Of a stretch of DNA of 64,000 nucleotides, positions 49,751-64,000 are shown one piece after another (positions within the stretch are counted from its first letter, which is position 1; each line of letters begins with the position of its first letter). The position numbers and the translations under genes were made by a program. Under the pieces are notes generated by a model. The model was not told the DNA's origin, did no database searches, and worked only from the letters and a program-made list of their open reading frames with translations. This DNA comes from Archivesica marissinica (lineage: Eukaryota; Mollusca; Bivalvia; Venerida; Vesicomyidae). The stretch spans positions 49,317,579 through 49,381,578 of the forward strand of contig CM026398.1 of NCBI GenBank assembly GCA_014843695.1. Direction: 5' to 3'.

Positions 49751-49925
49751 ATAACATAACTTAAGCAGCCAACCAAGGGACTCACAAAAAGTGGCTGCTT
49801 AGCACAGGTGGCTGCTTAATACAGGTTAAATGTATAATAAAACAGCATATTGGGAACCTGGAAACTTGCTGCTTAATACAGGGTGGCTGCTTAATAGAGG
49901 TGACCACTAACACAGGTTTTGACTA
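49751..49925. mobile_element. GCAGCC-rich MITE
   Basis: 'acttaagcagccaaccaagg' to 'accactaacacaggttttga' match the family in the orientation of 36989-37174; both termini are slightly decayed. Confidence 0.78.
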
Positions 49926-51127
49926 TATTTATCACAAAATAATCACCAGTTCTCACAGGTTGATGCAGACAACAATAATTATTATTGAAAGATGCATTTG
50001 TAATCTGAACAAATGAAAACCAATCCAAGTAAAAACTCATATAAATGACTTTAAAACCACTGTAAAGTATGTCAGTATAATCAAAAACTAAAGACTTCAC
50101 CCATTAGGTCTGTTACGGTCCATCTCCTACATTGCTACATAAATCATACTGGCATCATTTCAAAATATTCTTTCGTCAAACAAATCTTTTGTCCATTGCA
50201 TCAGAGACCTATAATAGCTAACAGTTTCCCAGACTTTACGGAGACAAGATTGTCTTTGATTTTCGGATATTTGTATAAAAAATTAATAATTTGCAACATA
50301 CATTTATATATATTACTACAGCACTAAAGTTTTTTAATAGATTATGACCAGAACCAGTGCGAACACGCTAATTAATATTCACCGCAATATTTGGCAATAA
50401 GAAAAAAATACCTTGTCAGTGTCCAGCAATCAAACGAAGCAAGTGAAAGCAAGAATGATCAATTTTCCTAAGCCAACTTGTCCACACTAATGAAGTTTGC
50501 AATAGATAGGAAAAAATGGTCTTCTATTCATTCAAGGTTCTGTGAATATTTTTCTTACTCTTGTGTTTCTTTGCGTTCCTGTTCTGAATATTAAGTTTCT
50601 GTGTCGCACCAGTTTATTCCATTGTTAATTTGAAGTTATGTTTGTTTAGTTTATTGATAGAGGCAACACATGCAACCAAGACATTTTCCCCGTAAAATAT
50701 TGATCTGATCATGAAGGAGTTGCAGTTTGTAGTCTCGTATATTTTGTAGCAAATTTATTAGAAGGTTTTGTGGGTGGGAGGGTTGTGTCCAGCGTCTCTC
50801 GTTAGTTAGCAATTCTGTGCTAATGACGGAATATATATGATATTGTCTATAGTATCCTGGTATCGTCTTGCCAGTATGTTCAAACAGGGTCACTGGATCA
50901 ACTTAAGGGGAAACCTTTTAACAGTTCTGCTAGTGAACTAATTATAGAAATGTTGCCAAATTGGATCAGTAGCAACTTTGCAACAACCTCTATTGGGTGT
51001 GTTCGATTGGGTTAAACACTAGGTTTACTAGGTCAACTGAAAGGGGTTGATAAATTTTTCTCAAGAACCAAGTGTGTTCAAAAAAGGTCATTTGGCTCAT
51101 AATCTCGATCAATAGATCAGTTTAATG

Positions 51128-51357
51128 GAAGTCGTGATAGCGCAGTGGATGTGCATTCATTCAGGTGCGAAAGATCCGGAGTTCAAGCCCCGCTGATGCC
51201 GTTACGATTGTGCCCTTAGGCAAGGCATTTAAATTCCACGTTGCCTCTTCTCTCCCACGTGGCGAAGGATTACATCAGGAATGAGGTCTCGAGAGTGGTT
51301 AATATAAGTTGTAAGAACTTGTTTCGAAATTGAGCTGAAATAAATTTGTATAAAGTT
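51128..51357 (+). mobile_element. tRNA-derived SINE (family C), fullest copy
   Basis: A-box-like 'gatagcgcagtggatgtgc', B-box 'gagttcaagccccg', then 'gtgcccttaggcaaggcatt', 'ggattacatcaggaatgagg' and the tail 'aagaacttgtttcgaaattg'. Copies at 42293-42484 and 43275-43480 are more decayed. Confidence 0.75.
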
Positions 51358-51548
51358 TATTGGAAAACAGTTAAGATATTTTTTCTATTTGGTTTGTCTG
51401 TCCTTGCAATAACTACCATCATACTCACATGATGTGTATTTTACCACCAGGGTATATGTATGGCCGTAAAGTGGATTCCTGTCTTATAAGCGAGTGCTTT
51501 TCAATAATTACTTTGTTCCGACTCGATATTTGTTTACTTACATCCTGA

Positions 51549-51695
<147 letters not shown>

Positions 51696-51708
51696 TAGTA
51701 AATATTTC

Positions 51709-51960
51709 AAGGTGGTTACAGTCGCCGACTTCAAATCACTTGCCCCTCGCCACTCTAGGTTTGAATCCCACTGAGGTGTAATTCTTTCATGTGAGGTGGC
51801 TATCCACCTGGCTTGCGGAAGATCTGTGGTTCTACCCAGAGCCCATTCATGCCAGACATACTACTTGGAGGGGCACCCAGTGTCTTGATCCACCAATAAT
51901 AGCCAGAGAGTCGCCATATGACACAAGCTGTTGGTGCGGCTTTGATCCCCCCTCCTATAT
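51709..51960 (+). mobile_element. tRNA-derived SINE (family B)
   Basis: The head 'gtggttacagtcgccgac' with 'ttcaaatca' anticodon-arm remnant and B-box-like 'ggtttgaatccca'. The body 'tgaggtggctatccacc', 'tggttctacccagagcccat' and 'agccagagagtcgccatatg' is shared with 31095-31345. It sits inside the 900-bp intron c-d (51651-52550); the rest of that intron shows nothing recognised. Confidence 0.75.
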
Positions 51961-52550
51961 TGATGATGCTGAAAAGCGGCTCATGAAGTGAAACAGAGAC
52001 ATGCCTTTGAGTATATTCAGTATGTGGATGTAGGACACATTCCATTCTGACTACCACCATTGAATTGTTACAGGCTTTACCCAGATAGTTTGTTTTCCAG
52101 CAGACTGTCTGATTGTTCCACCTACTGCCTCATTATCTTCTATAGGAGCACACAAGAATTGTGCTTGAATGCTGTGACAAAATACACTGCATATAAACCA
52201 TGCATCAGTGTGTGAAAACTATACTTAAAAAGATGAGATTGTCGGAATGATTATTTAGGAACACCGTATATAATGATTGATGATGACCTGGCCTTTGTCT
52301 GCATTCTCTCTACATATTTGAAGAAGATGGAAGACCTTGCATGATGCATTTGCAGCAATTTATAACAACTGCTAGAGTTGAAATTCAACTAATTCATGAG
52401 GGAAAGTTTTAATATTTCTAACTGCCTTCACGTTTTCTATGCAATCGCTGTCCTTGCTATCTGTTTACATCGAGAAATCTGTTTAAAAAGTCATAGCCAG
52501 TTAGATGCAGGTTAATAGTGTCATACATGTATTGTGTTTTGTAACTGCAG

Positions 52551-52638
52551 GTGAGAGAATCAGATGAAGTGGACCCATACAGGGAGCGCACCGTACAACT
52601 GTTAGATGATTTTAAAATATCGGGCGTTAATGGAACAC
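52551..52638 (+). CDS. SRPK: SRPK exon d: N-lobe beta4-beta5
   Basis: Reads VRESDEVDPYRERTVQLLDD then FKISGVNGT with a phase-1 C at the donor. VQLLDDFKISGVNGTH is a strongly conserved SRPK block. The acceptor is aactgcag at 52550; the donor is acac|gtatcc at 52639. The first base of the His codon is completed by the next exon. Confidence 0.94.
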
Positions 52639-53549
52639 GTATCCTTTATTTATATTGCGTTGTAATCAATGAATCGTAGAACCATAGAAGATTCAGTTTT
52701 TGTTCCAATATTTTAGATCAATATATAATGTAGTACTAAATTAACTGTTGTGTAGGCTTAATGTGATCTGCCTTTATCTAGATGCGGTAACGTTGTTGTG
52801 CTAAGCTCAACAAAGTGGTAATGGGCCTAAATAGTGGAGCTACTCTTCCCTATAGTGGTCATTCTTTGAATTGGATTCTTCTGAATATGTGCAGTTTCTA
52901 GAAATGAACTTTTACTTCAGTTTCCTTGATCTTGACCAAATGAGCTAATAGTCATTGCTTCCAATAAATGTGATATGTAAACAGAATTTATAGTAATTTC
53001 CAGTCTGTCGACTACTTCTGGCAAGACGACAGACTGGGGGTACCTGATTTCCGAGCGTAGTGTCATCTACATACACCCACATTTTTGCTGGTGTCAATTT
53101 GAAGAAGAACAACCCTTAGATACAATCACTAAAAATAGAAACACAATTTTTTCAGAAAGCACCGAACAGCCACGGTTATACACAATAATTCAGAATTTGT
53201 GCACATATTAGTTCAGGTTTCCGCATTATATCGGTGAGATGACTGATTTTAATTATTACATTTCTGTGGTAAAGGATCGATTCTGCTTAAGTGAAATCAG
53301 GACTCGTCATCCTTTACAGTTCCTATGATCCATGAATTATACAGTTTCATCAACATATGCAGTGCCTCGCTTTCAAGTCACATCATTAATTATGGTCACA
53401 TGTTAATTGGCCTATATGAATGATAATCGATAATTAAAATGAATACAATTAAAGTTTCCCCAGGTGTTGATATTATCAGAAATTCTATACGGTTCAATTA
53501 ACTATTTGGGTGTTCAATAAACATATATATATATATATATATATATGAC

Positions 53550-54932
53550 TAGGGGTGTCACGATATCAGCAACCCATATCGCGATATATTGTGATATTTG
53601 ATTAAATATCGCGATATATTGCCTATTTATTTTTCATGCATTGTGATTATATTTTTTTCTATTAAGAGTATTTAATAAGATGACACGGATTACTTTACAC
53701 ACATTTTAAGACACTATCTCATTCAAAAGTATTTATTAACTTGAAAAACAACAAAACACTGAATAAAATAACAAGTTAAATCGACTAGAAAATGTTTCAG
53801 AGAACGGTGAATATATAAGCACCGGTTGAAGCGATTGAGTTGACTATAAAAAAGCAGATCCCGTGCATATAACCTTTTACTTGACGGTAGCTATGCTGTA
53901 AAATTGTCAGGACAAAAACTCGTTTTTATAGTGAAGTCATGAAAAACCGATGCCACCCCTCATAGATAATAAATAGGGCTGCAACGATCCACCAGAAGCT
54001 CGATCCGTTTTGATTCGATTCTTTATGTGCCGATTTGATCCATTATTTATAGATTACTTTCTAAGACTCTGTGTTGCTAATACCGAGAGCCTAGGGCAGT
54101 CTGGCTTCAGAGCAAATTAATTTACTGGTGTATAATCCTAGTTCCTACTACATATGAACAAAACTTGCAAGTCACATCACTTAACGTTTGAATAAAAGTA
54201 AACCAAAAGACAATAATAAATTAATAATACCATGTACACGAAATGAGATCAAATGAAATGACTAGAAATTCAACTGCTGTAGATAATCCAGTGCACATGT
54301 CCAAGTGTGGAACAGTGTCTAAGTAATGAATTATGGCTTATATAAATCATCAGGAATTGCACTGATGTTGTTGGTGTGGGGGAATGTTCGGCGATTGACT
54401 CATAGTCTTGTCGATGTTTACGTCTACATTATGGTGTCTTTTTAGATGCTTCATTTAGTTTGATGTGGAACAAGATGGTGGATAGCTTACGTCAGTGAAA
54501 CATATACAGCATGTGGCCTTGTTTTCCTTCTTGTTAACATCTCGAAATCAAAAATGGCCCACACTAACTTTTAGGATCATTATTTAGTAATGGCAGACGC
54601 CATTTTGATAAACAGACCTTTCATAAGTTTTGACGGGCTCATTGATTGGATAAATAGAATAAATTCAGCCAATCAGATTGTTTGTTTTATTTTACTGTTT
54701 GTATTCGACTAACTCGGCATATATCGCTGAAAACATTTAAAAGTCGGCATTCGGAATTGAATCGAAAATGACGGAACTTGGATTGAGTATAGAATCGGCG
54801 GCGCAGAATCGGATTTAATCGTTGCAGCCCTATATGATAAATACCGCTCAATATCGGTATTCAATTTTAATATCGCGATATTTTATCGCGGATCCTAATA
54901 TCGCGATATACCGGTATATCGTGACACCCCTA
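53550..54932. mobile_element. hAT-like element, outer, with 8-bp target duplication
   Basis: Terminal inverted repeats TAGGGGTGTCACGATAT at the left and its complement at the right. The octamer TATATGAC is duplicated at 53542-53549 and 54933-54940. The subterminal DNA is full of ATATCGCGATAT palindromes. The interior shows no intact transposase frame and is interrupted by a second element. Confidence 0.88.
53974..54832. mobile_element. hAT-like element nested in the outer one
   Basis: Inverted ends TAGGGCTGCAACGAT and ATCGTTGCAGCCCTA. The flanking bases (GATAATAAA and TATGATAAA) are similar but not an exact duplication. No open transposase frame; about 860 bp. Confidence 0.78.
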
Positions 54933-54969
54933 TATATGACAGACTATACTATACTACAGAAAATGCAGC

Positions 54970-55153
54970 CTACATCCGTTATGTCGAATTCCGACGGACT
55001 GAACAAAATACTTCGACATAACCGAAGTTTGATTTAACGAAATTCGATATAAACCAGTTATATGTAAAATGATAGTGTCTGAAACGGAACTTTGATCCGA
55101 CTTAGAGATAACCGAAGAATTCGACATAACCGACTTTGACATAGCGGATGTAG
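54970..55153. mobile_element. MITE with CTACATCCGYTATGTC termini
   Basis: Inverted ends CTACATCCGTTATGTC at the left and the complement of CTACATCCGCTATGTC at the right. The interior repeats 'cgacataaccgaa' and 'tcgacataaccga'. The sequence actgta follows, suggesting a TACAGT-type mariner/pogo end, but the superfamily is uncertain. It lies 141 bp upstream of SRPK exon e. Confidence 0.65.
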
Positions 55154-55248
55154 ACTGTATATTAACGCCTGTTCCCAGGCTACCAAGTTGTGTTGGTGCA
55201 CTATAACCTCAAATGTGTTGGTGTGTTTTAAGCTCTTAATTAATTTGA

Positions 55249-55600
<352 letters not shown>

Positions 55601-55988
55601 CTTGATGTAATAAATCGTCTTTTACTGTGAATAGTTGATACAATTGAAAACTAAAATCAATTGAAGTAAAAGTAGGCTGATTGCAGTTATTGTTTTTCAA
55701 TCTTCTTAAAACTTAAGTCAATGTTTGATAACCCACCTGATTGCCATGGTAGCATTTGAAATTTATGATGAGTAAATTCACATTCCTGATCAGATGGATA
55801 ACATTGCATTGTATGGAAATGTCCCGTGTTCTAATGAAACATGCTATAAGTGATTTGTCACATTGATTTCTATACTATTTTTATTTGTTACGAAGAGAGC
55901 AAACGGAAAAACCACTATCCTAGTCATATATAATTTACAAGTATGTTAAAATGTCTTTCGGATGGATTTCTTTATTGAAGCATTTGTG

Positions 55989-58900
55989 TAATACTGGTTT
56001 AGTAAATTTACTAATGATTGCAATCACAGTAATACTGGTTTAGTAATGACCACAGTAATACTGGTTTAGTAACGACCACAGTAATACTGGTTTAGTAACG
56101 ACCACAGTAATACTGGTTTAGTAACGACCACAATCACAGTAATACTGGTTTAGTAATGACTACAATCACAGTAATACTGGTTTAGTAACAGCTACAATCA
56201 CAGTAATACTGGTTTAGTAATGACTACAATCACATTAATACTGGTTTAGTAACAACTACAATCACAGTAATACTGGTTTAGTAATGACTACAATCACAGT
56301 AATACTGGTTTAGTAACAGCTACAATCACAATAATACTGGTTTAGTAATGACTAATATCACAGTAATACTGGTTTAGTAATGACTACAATCACAGTAATA
56401 CTGGTTTAGTAATGACTACAATCACAGTAATACTGGTTTAGTAATGACTACAATCACAGTAATACTGGTTTAGTAATGACTACACTCACAGTAATACTGG
56501 TTTAGTAACAGCTACAATCACAGTAATATTGGTTTAGTAATGCCTACAATCACAGTAATACTGGTTTAGTAATGACTACAATCACAGTAATACTGGTTTA
56601 GTAACAGCTACAATCACAGTAATACTGGTTTAGTAACAGCTACAATCACAGTAATACTGGTTTAGTAATAGCTACAATCACAGTAATACTGGTTTACTAA
56701 TGACTACAATCACAGTAATACTGGTTTAGTAACAACCACAGTCATACTGGTTTAGTAATGACTACAATCACAGTAATACTGGTTTAGTAATAGCTACAAT
56801 CACAGTAATACTGGTTTAGTAATGACTACAATCACAGTAATACTGGTTTAGTAACGACCAGTCATACTGGTTTAGTAATGACTACAATCACAGTAATACT
56901 GGTTTGGTAATGACTACAATCACAGTAATACTGGTTTAGTAACAGCTACAATCACAATAATACTGGTTTAGTAATGACTACTATCACAATAATACTGGTT
57001 TAGTAATAGCTACAATCACAGTAATACTGGTTTACTAATGACTACAATCACAGTAATACTGGTTTAGTAACAACCACAGTCATACTGGTTTAGTAATGAC
57101 TACAATCACAGTAATACTGGTTTAGTAATAGCTACAATCACAGTAATACTGGTTTAGTAATGACTACAGTCACAGTAATACTGGTTTAGTAACGACCACA
57201 GTCATACTGGTTTAGTAATGACTACAATCACAATAATACTGGTTTAGTAATGACTACACTCACAGTAATACTGGTTTAGTAACAGCTACAATCACAGTAA
57301 TATTGGTTTAGTAATGCCTACAATCACAGTAATACTGGTTTAGTAATGACTACAATCACAGTAATACTGGTTTAGTAACAGCTACAATCACAGTAATACT
57401 GGTTTAGTAATAGCTACAATCACAGTAATACTGGTTTAGTAATGACCACAGTCATACTGGTTTAGTAATGACTACAATCACAGTAATACTGGTTTAGTAA
57501 CGACCACAGTCATACTGGTTTAGTAATGACTACAATCACAGTAATACTGGTTTGGTAATGACTACAATCACAGTAATACTGGTTTAGTAACAGCTACAAT
57601 CACAATAATACTGGTTTAGTAATGACTACTATCACAGTAATACTGGTTTAGTAATGACTACAATCACAGTAATACTGGTTTAGTAATAGCTACAATCACA
57701 GTAATACTGGTTTACTAATGACTACAATCACAGTAATACTGGTTTAGTAACAACCACAGTCATACTGGTTTAGTAATGACTACAATCACAGTAATACTGG
57801 TTTAGTAATAGCTACAATCACAGTAATACTGGTTTAGTAATGACTACAATCACAGTAATACTGGTTTAGTAATAGCTACAATCACAGTAATACTGGTTTA
57901 GTAATGACTACAATCACAGTAATACTGGTTTAGTAACGACCACAGTCATACTGGTTTAGTAATGACTACAATCACAGTAATACTGGTTTAGTAATGACTA
58001 CAATCACAGTAATACTGGTTTAGTAACAGCTACAATCACAATAATACTGGTTTAGTAATGACTACTATCACAGTAATACTGGTTTAGTAATGACTACAAT
58101 CACACTAATACTGGTTTAGTAACGACCACAGTCACATTAATACTACAGTAATACTGGTTTAGTAATGACTACAATCACAGTAATACTGGTTTAGTAATGC
58201 CTACAATCACAGTAATACTGGTTTAGTAACAGCTACCATCACAGTAATACTGGTTAATAATGACTATAATCAGAGTAATACTGGTTTAGTAATGACTACA
58301 ATCGCAGTAATACTGGTTTAGTAATGACTACAATAGCAGTAATACTGGTTTAGTAATGACTACAATCACAGTAATACTGGTTTAGTAATGACTACAATCA
58401 CAGTAATACTGGTTTAGTAATAGCTACAATCACAGTAATACTGGTTTAGTAATGACTACAATCACAGTAATACTGGTTTAGTAACAACCACAGTCATACT
58501 GGTTTAGTAATGACCACAGTAATACTGGTTTAGTAATGACCACAGTAATACTGGTTTAGTAATGACTACAATCACAGTAATACTGGTTTAGTAACAACTA
58601 CAATCACAGTAATACTGGTTTAGTAATGACTACAATCACAGTAATACTGGTTTAGTAATGCCTACAATCACAGTAATACTGGTTTAGTAACGACCACAGT
58701 CATACTGGTTTAGTAATGACTACAATCACAGTAATACTGGTTTAGTAATGACTACAATCACAGTAATACTGGTTTAGTAACAGCTACAATCACAATAATA
58801 CTGGTTTAGTAACGACTACTATCACAGTAATACTGGTTTAGTAATGACTACAATCACAATAATACTGGTTTAGTAATGCCTACACTCACAGTAATAATGG

Positions 58901-59890
58901 TTTAGTGATGACTACAATCACATTAATACTACAGTAATACTGGTTTAGTAATGACTACAATCACAGTAATACTGGTTTAGTAATGCCTACAATCACAGTA
59001 ATACTGGTTTAGTAACAGCTACCATCACAGTAATACTGGTTAATAATGACTATAATCAGAGTAATACTGGTTTAGTAATGACTACAATCACAGTAATACT
59101 GGTTTTGTAATGACTACAATCACAGTAATACTGGTTTAGTAACGACTACAAGCACATTAATACTGGTTTAGTAACTACTACAATCACAGTAATACTGGTT
59201 TAGTAATGACTACAATCACAGTAATACTGGTTTAGTAACAACTACAATCACAGTAATACTGGTTTAGTAATGCCTACAATCACAGTAATACTGGTTTAGT
59301 AACGACTACAATCACAGTAATACTGGTTTAGATAACTACTATAATCACAGTAATACTGGTTTAGTAATGACTACACTCACAGTAATGCTGGTTTAGTAAC
59401 GACTACAATCACAGTAATACTGGTTTAGATAACTACTACAATCACAGTAATACTGGTTTAGTAACGACTACAATCACAGTAATACTGGTTTAGTAACGAC
59501 TACAATCACAGTAATACTGGTTTAGTAACGCCTATAATCACAGTAATACTGGTTTAGTAACGACTACAATCACAGTAATACTGGTTTAGATAACTACTAT
59601 AATCACAGTAATACTGGTTTAGTAATGACTACAATCACAGTAATGCTGGTTTAGTAATGACTACAATCACAGTAATACTGGTTTAGATAACTACTACAAT
59701 CACAGTAATACTGGTTTAGTAACGACTACAATCACAGTAATACTGGTTTAGATAACTACTATAATCACAGTAATACTGGTTTAATAATGACTACAATCAC
59801 AGTAATGCTGGTTTAGTAACGACTACAATCACAGTAATACTGGTTTAGATAACTACTACAATCACAGTAATACTAGTTTAGATAACAGTT
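55989..59890. repeat. 32-bp minisatellite, about 120 copies
   Basis: The unit 'cagtaatactggtttagtaa' then 'tgactacaatca', with a short about 23-bp variant lacking part of the second half ('cgaccacagt'). Sets of variants recur as higher-order repeats: the order around 56690-56900 is repeated at about 57010-57200 and 57710-57960. The last third uses a 33-bp form with TTTAGATAACTAC. Confidence 0.95.
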
Positions 59891-60460
59891 TAAACAGGAA
59901 TACGACTCTAACTTGTGTACTTATTAGCTAATCTTTCAAGTTGTATCTGGCATAATGGTTCTGTAATTAGAATGTTGTAATTAGAATATACATATTCATT
60001 TAGTTGTCATGGTAATAACATGTTCATTGTTTTGTTCAGAATTAAGTCTGATAGGGGAATAGTGTATTCCATGTTATGCTCCATTTATTTGTTTGTAAGA
60101 ATATCAACATTGGAGATATACAAGTTTCCAGATGGATCTGGATCAATAAGTGTCAAGTGTGTGACATGATTTGTCCTAGGAAGTATTATACACTGTAACT
60201 CCAATTGGTGGAGAGTCCATGATGTAACGGAAGTTCATTAGATCAGTTTGTGATACATTACAGATTGCTTCTTGAATAATTGTTACAAACCCTCATACTG
60301 TTGGGGGATATTATGCAAATTTCAAACGAGGAAGTCAAATAGTCCTACTTTATTTATCAAGTGTACAAGAAAAAGAATTCTTGGGATAGCCTCTTGTGTT
60401 CTCTCACAGTTTCCCCCAGCAGACGGCCAAATCACACATGTATACACACATTAAAGATAC

Positions 60461-60706
60461 TTAACCCTTTCAACCCCACAGGCCTCTAAATAGGCTTATG
60501 AAAAGTGTAGATCCAGATGAGCCGGCTCGTAACGAGCCGTCTCATCAGGATCTGCACTTTTTTGCCAGTAATAATTATTACTATTTTTAGATAAAATTAC
60601 CCATTTTGATAAATGAACTGGTCCAAAGGTAATTTTCGTATTAATTTATTGGTCTGAAAATATCACGCACCAGTCCATGTCAGTTACATGGGGTTGAATG
60701 GGTTAA
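60461..60706. mobile_element. TTAA-flanked MITE, family 1
   Basis: Starts TTAACCCTTTCAACCCCA and ends GGGGTTGAATGGGTTAA, 246 bp, with the internal GAGCCGGCTC..GAGCCGTCTC hairpin. Confidence 0.87.
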
Positions 60707-61189
60707 ATCATAGTCTTATTCAACTAGACATGTCACATTTTCTAAACATTTTGCTATCATGTAATGGACTCGTTCCAAAATTATTATTACCGACATATTT
60801 CAGTATAAAATGCAAAATGAGATATTTTTGATTTAATCGAAAAATTTATAGTATTCTTTTGTCTAGGAATAATCTTACCGTTATATTATCAGTTGGCATT
60901 CTCCATAGCTCCCTCCATTCTCCATGACAATTATTTTAGTCAAGAATTGAATGTGCATAAATCACTTTTAGCAGTGTTTATTAAAATTTCTAGAATAAAG
61001 AACAGGACACTCTCAGTGTAATTTATCGTTGATAGTTATTTAAAGACATTGGACCGACCTAGATTACGGACAAGTCTGGCAGGTGATCTTACAGCAAATC
61101 ATGGGTTTTACTGTTATATATACTAGTCATAGACTGAGGCCCAGGCAGAGTTATGGATAATCAATTAATTGTTAAGATCAATATGATAG

Positions 61190-61700
61190 ATAGATAGAGA
61201 TAGATAGATTTCTTTATTTATAGAGGGTGACCTAATTAGTTTTGAACTAATCCTCCTTCGGGCCCTCTTCAATTTGTTAACACTATAGAATGTACATATA
61301 CAATAATTATAACATAGTTACGCTGTACAATATACATGCATAATGTTGTACAAAGTAACTTAAACAACAGCCTAAATAAATCATGTACTTTGATAGAAAT
61401 ACAAAACGACATAAGCATATTGATTTACAATCATTATACATGTATATATATAACTGTCTAGTGTCTACCAATTAAAACGTTGTATCCATACTTTACATTT
61501 TGTCTTGAATATATTTAAAGATCTGGACGTCTTAATTTCAAATGGTAGACAATTCCATATCTTTGGACCAGAGTATTCTAATGATTTCTTATACATTTCA
61601 CATCTAGGTCTTGGAATATAGAGATCCATATTTGAAACATTTCTCATATATATAAACCCCATAAAGTAATATAAAATTAATCTGTCGGGGCCTCAAAATA
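61190..61700 (-). mobile_element. LINE 3' end: RT C-terminus, 3' UTR and tail
   Basis: On the minus strand, 61662 to 61465 encodes a peptide with RPRCEMYKKSLEYSGPKIWN and LPFEIKTSRSLNIFKTKC, resembling the C-terminal tail of reverse transcriptases of non-LTR retrotransposons. A 3' UTR follows, ending 'taaataaagaaatc' and then (ATCT)n microsatellite at 61215-61190, a common LINE 3' end. It is 5'-truncated, with no RT catalytic motif left, and antisense to SRPK. Confidence 0.75.
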
Positions 61701-61844
61701 TACACTGCAAATATTATAGTCAGTTAGAACAGTTACAAGTGAGTTCATCATGTAGCATGAGGAAAGCAATCATAAGTAGTGTATATATATGATACTGTTC
61801 CTTTCATCAGCGTACATCACTTTAAAATGTGGTTATATCACTGA

Positions 61845-63589
<1,745 letters not shown>

Positions 63590-63733
63590 TCAGCACTGCA
63601 CCCAAAGAGAAACCAGTGGACTCCACAAAAATGTCGAAAAAACAAGAAGAAAAAGCTGAAAAAGAAAGCGAAGAAACAACAGCAGTTGATGGATCTCCAG
63701 ATGCAGCAAATTACAGAGGTGGAGAAGGAGGAG
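63590..63733 (+). CDS. SRPK: SRPK exon g: start of spacer insert, with a frame break
   Basis: After G|TC the frame reads VSTAPKEKPVDSTKMSK, matching the SRPK segment after GSA. The family then has a basic run beginning KNKKKKLKKK, but here that run (NKKKKLKKKAKKQQQLMD, then LQMQQITEVEKEE) continues in the next frame. The switch point is a run of six A at 63637-63642, where five would keep the frame. The break introduces no stop inside the exon. The acceptor is acaacag at 63589; the donor is gag|gtaacc at 63734. With one A removed the exon is 143 bases and ends in phase 0. All six upstream exons are intact, so a consensus error is likelier than a pseudogene. Confidence 0.88.
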
Positions 63734-64000
63734 GTAACCATAGCAACAGGGAGGGATGGCCTCGTTACTGACCTCACTGTATCACCCACATGTCATCCTA
63801 AATCTGTGTTCTGTGTCTCTATTAATATATACAGTTAATGTCTTATTCTTGTAAAAAGAGGCACATGTTCATATGCGTATGTTAAAAATATTAAAAAAAA
63901 GAAAACATCATTTTGGTTTGAGATATCCTAGTCATTGAATATACGGGAAATATGTTAATGTATGGACTGTCATAGTCTATCCTGATTGTCTGTAAAGTTT
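63734..64000. other. Start of next SRPK intron
   Basis: Begins gtaacc; AT-rich, nothing else recognised. The remaining exons (spacer insert, DLG motif, C-lobe) should lie to the right of the window. Confidence 0.6.

Noticed and set aside
51791..52060. Small protein genes on both strands
   Set aside because: The region is a family B SINE inside an SRPK intron.

Overview
This is a eukaryotic, intron-rich, AT-rich window, most likely from a lophotrochozoan and plausibly a bivalve mollusc. The reasons are long introns with canonical GT-AG sites, tRNA-derived SINEs, abundant short inverted-repeat transposons, a LINE 3' end and many unrelated minisatellites. Nothing bacterial or viral is visible. 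The phylum is inference; the eukaryotic nature is seen directly.

One protein-coding gene can be supported: the N-terminal half of an SR-protein kinase (SRPK1/2/3 family), on the + strand. Seven exons (37903-38015, 41787-41895, 51563-51650, 52551-52638, 55295-55401, 61854-62016, 63590-63733) join in phase. They encode the acidic leader, the Gly-rich loop, the catalytic Lys, the hinge, the HTDIKPEN catalytic loop and the start of the family's basic spacer insert. The true N-terminus is not identified, and the DLG motif and C-lobe lie beyond the right edge. In the last exon one extra A in a homopolymer breaks the conserved frame. This is probably an assembly error, or else a real lesion.

Layout: 1-1525 is an inverted-repeat (foldback) transposon cluster. 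4375-5734 holds two TTAA-flanked MITEs, one with a tandemly expanded terminus, and a TA-flanked MITE. 5857-24097 is a large higher-order satellite: blocks of a 25/28-bp minisatellite separated by five copies of one 394-bp spacer, ending in a 1000-N gap. 25098-27978 is a very uniform 43-bp satellite. 28-37 kb has further minisatellites (33, 54 and 31 bp), MITEs, and a 92-bp perfect palindrome with an 8-bp target duplication. From 37.9 kb on, the SRPK exons sit among repeats: hAT-like MITEs (one nested in another), SINEs with target duplications, a LINE tail, and arrays of 24, 22, 19/22 (with a second 1000-N gap), 32 and 56 bp.

All long open frames inside the arrays (up to about 1,800 codons) follow from stop-free repeat units and are not annotated as genes. 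No rRNA gene, intact tRNA gene or CRISPR array was found.
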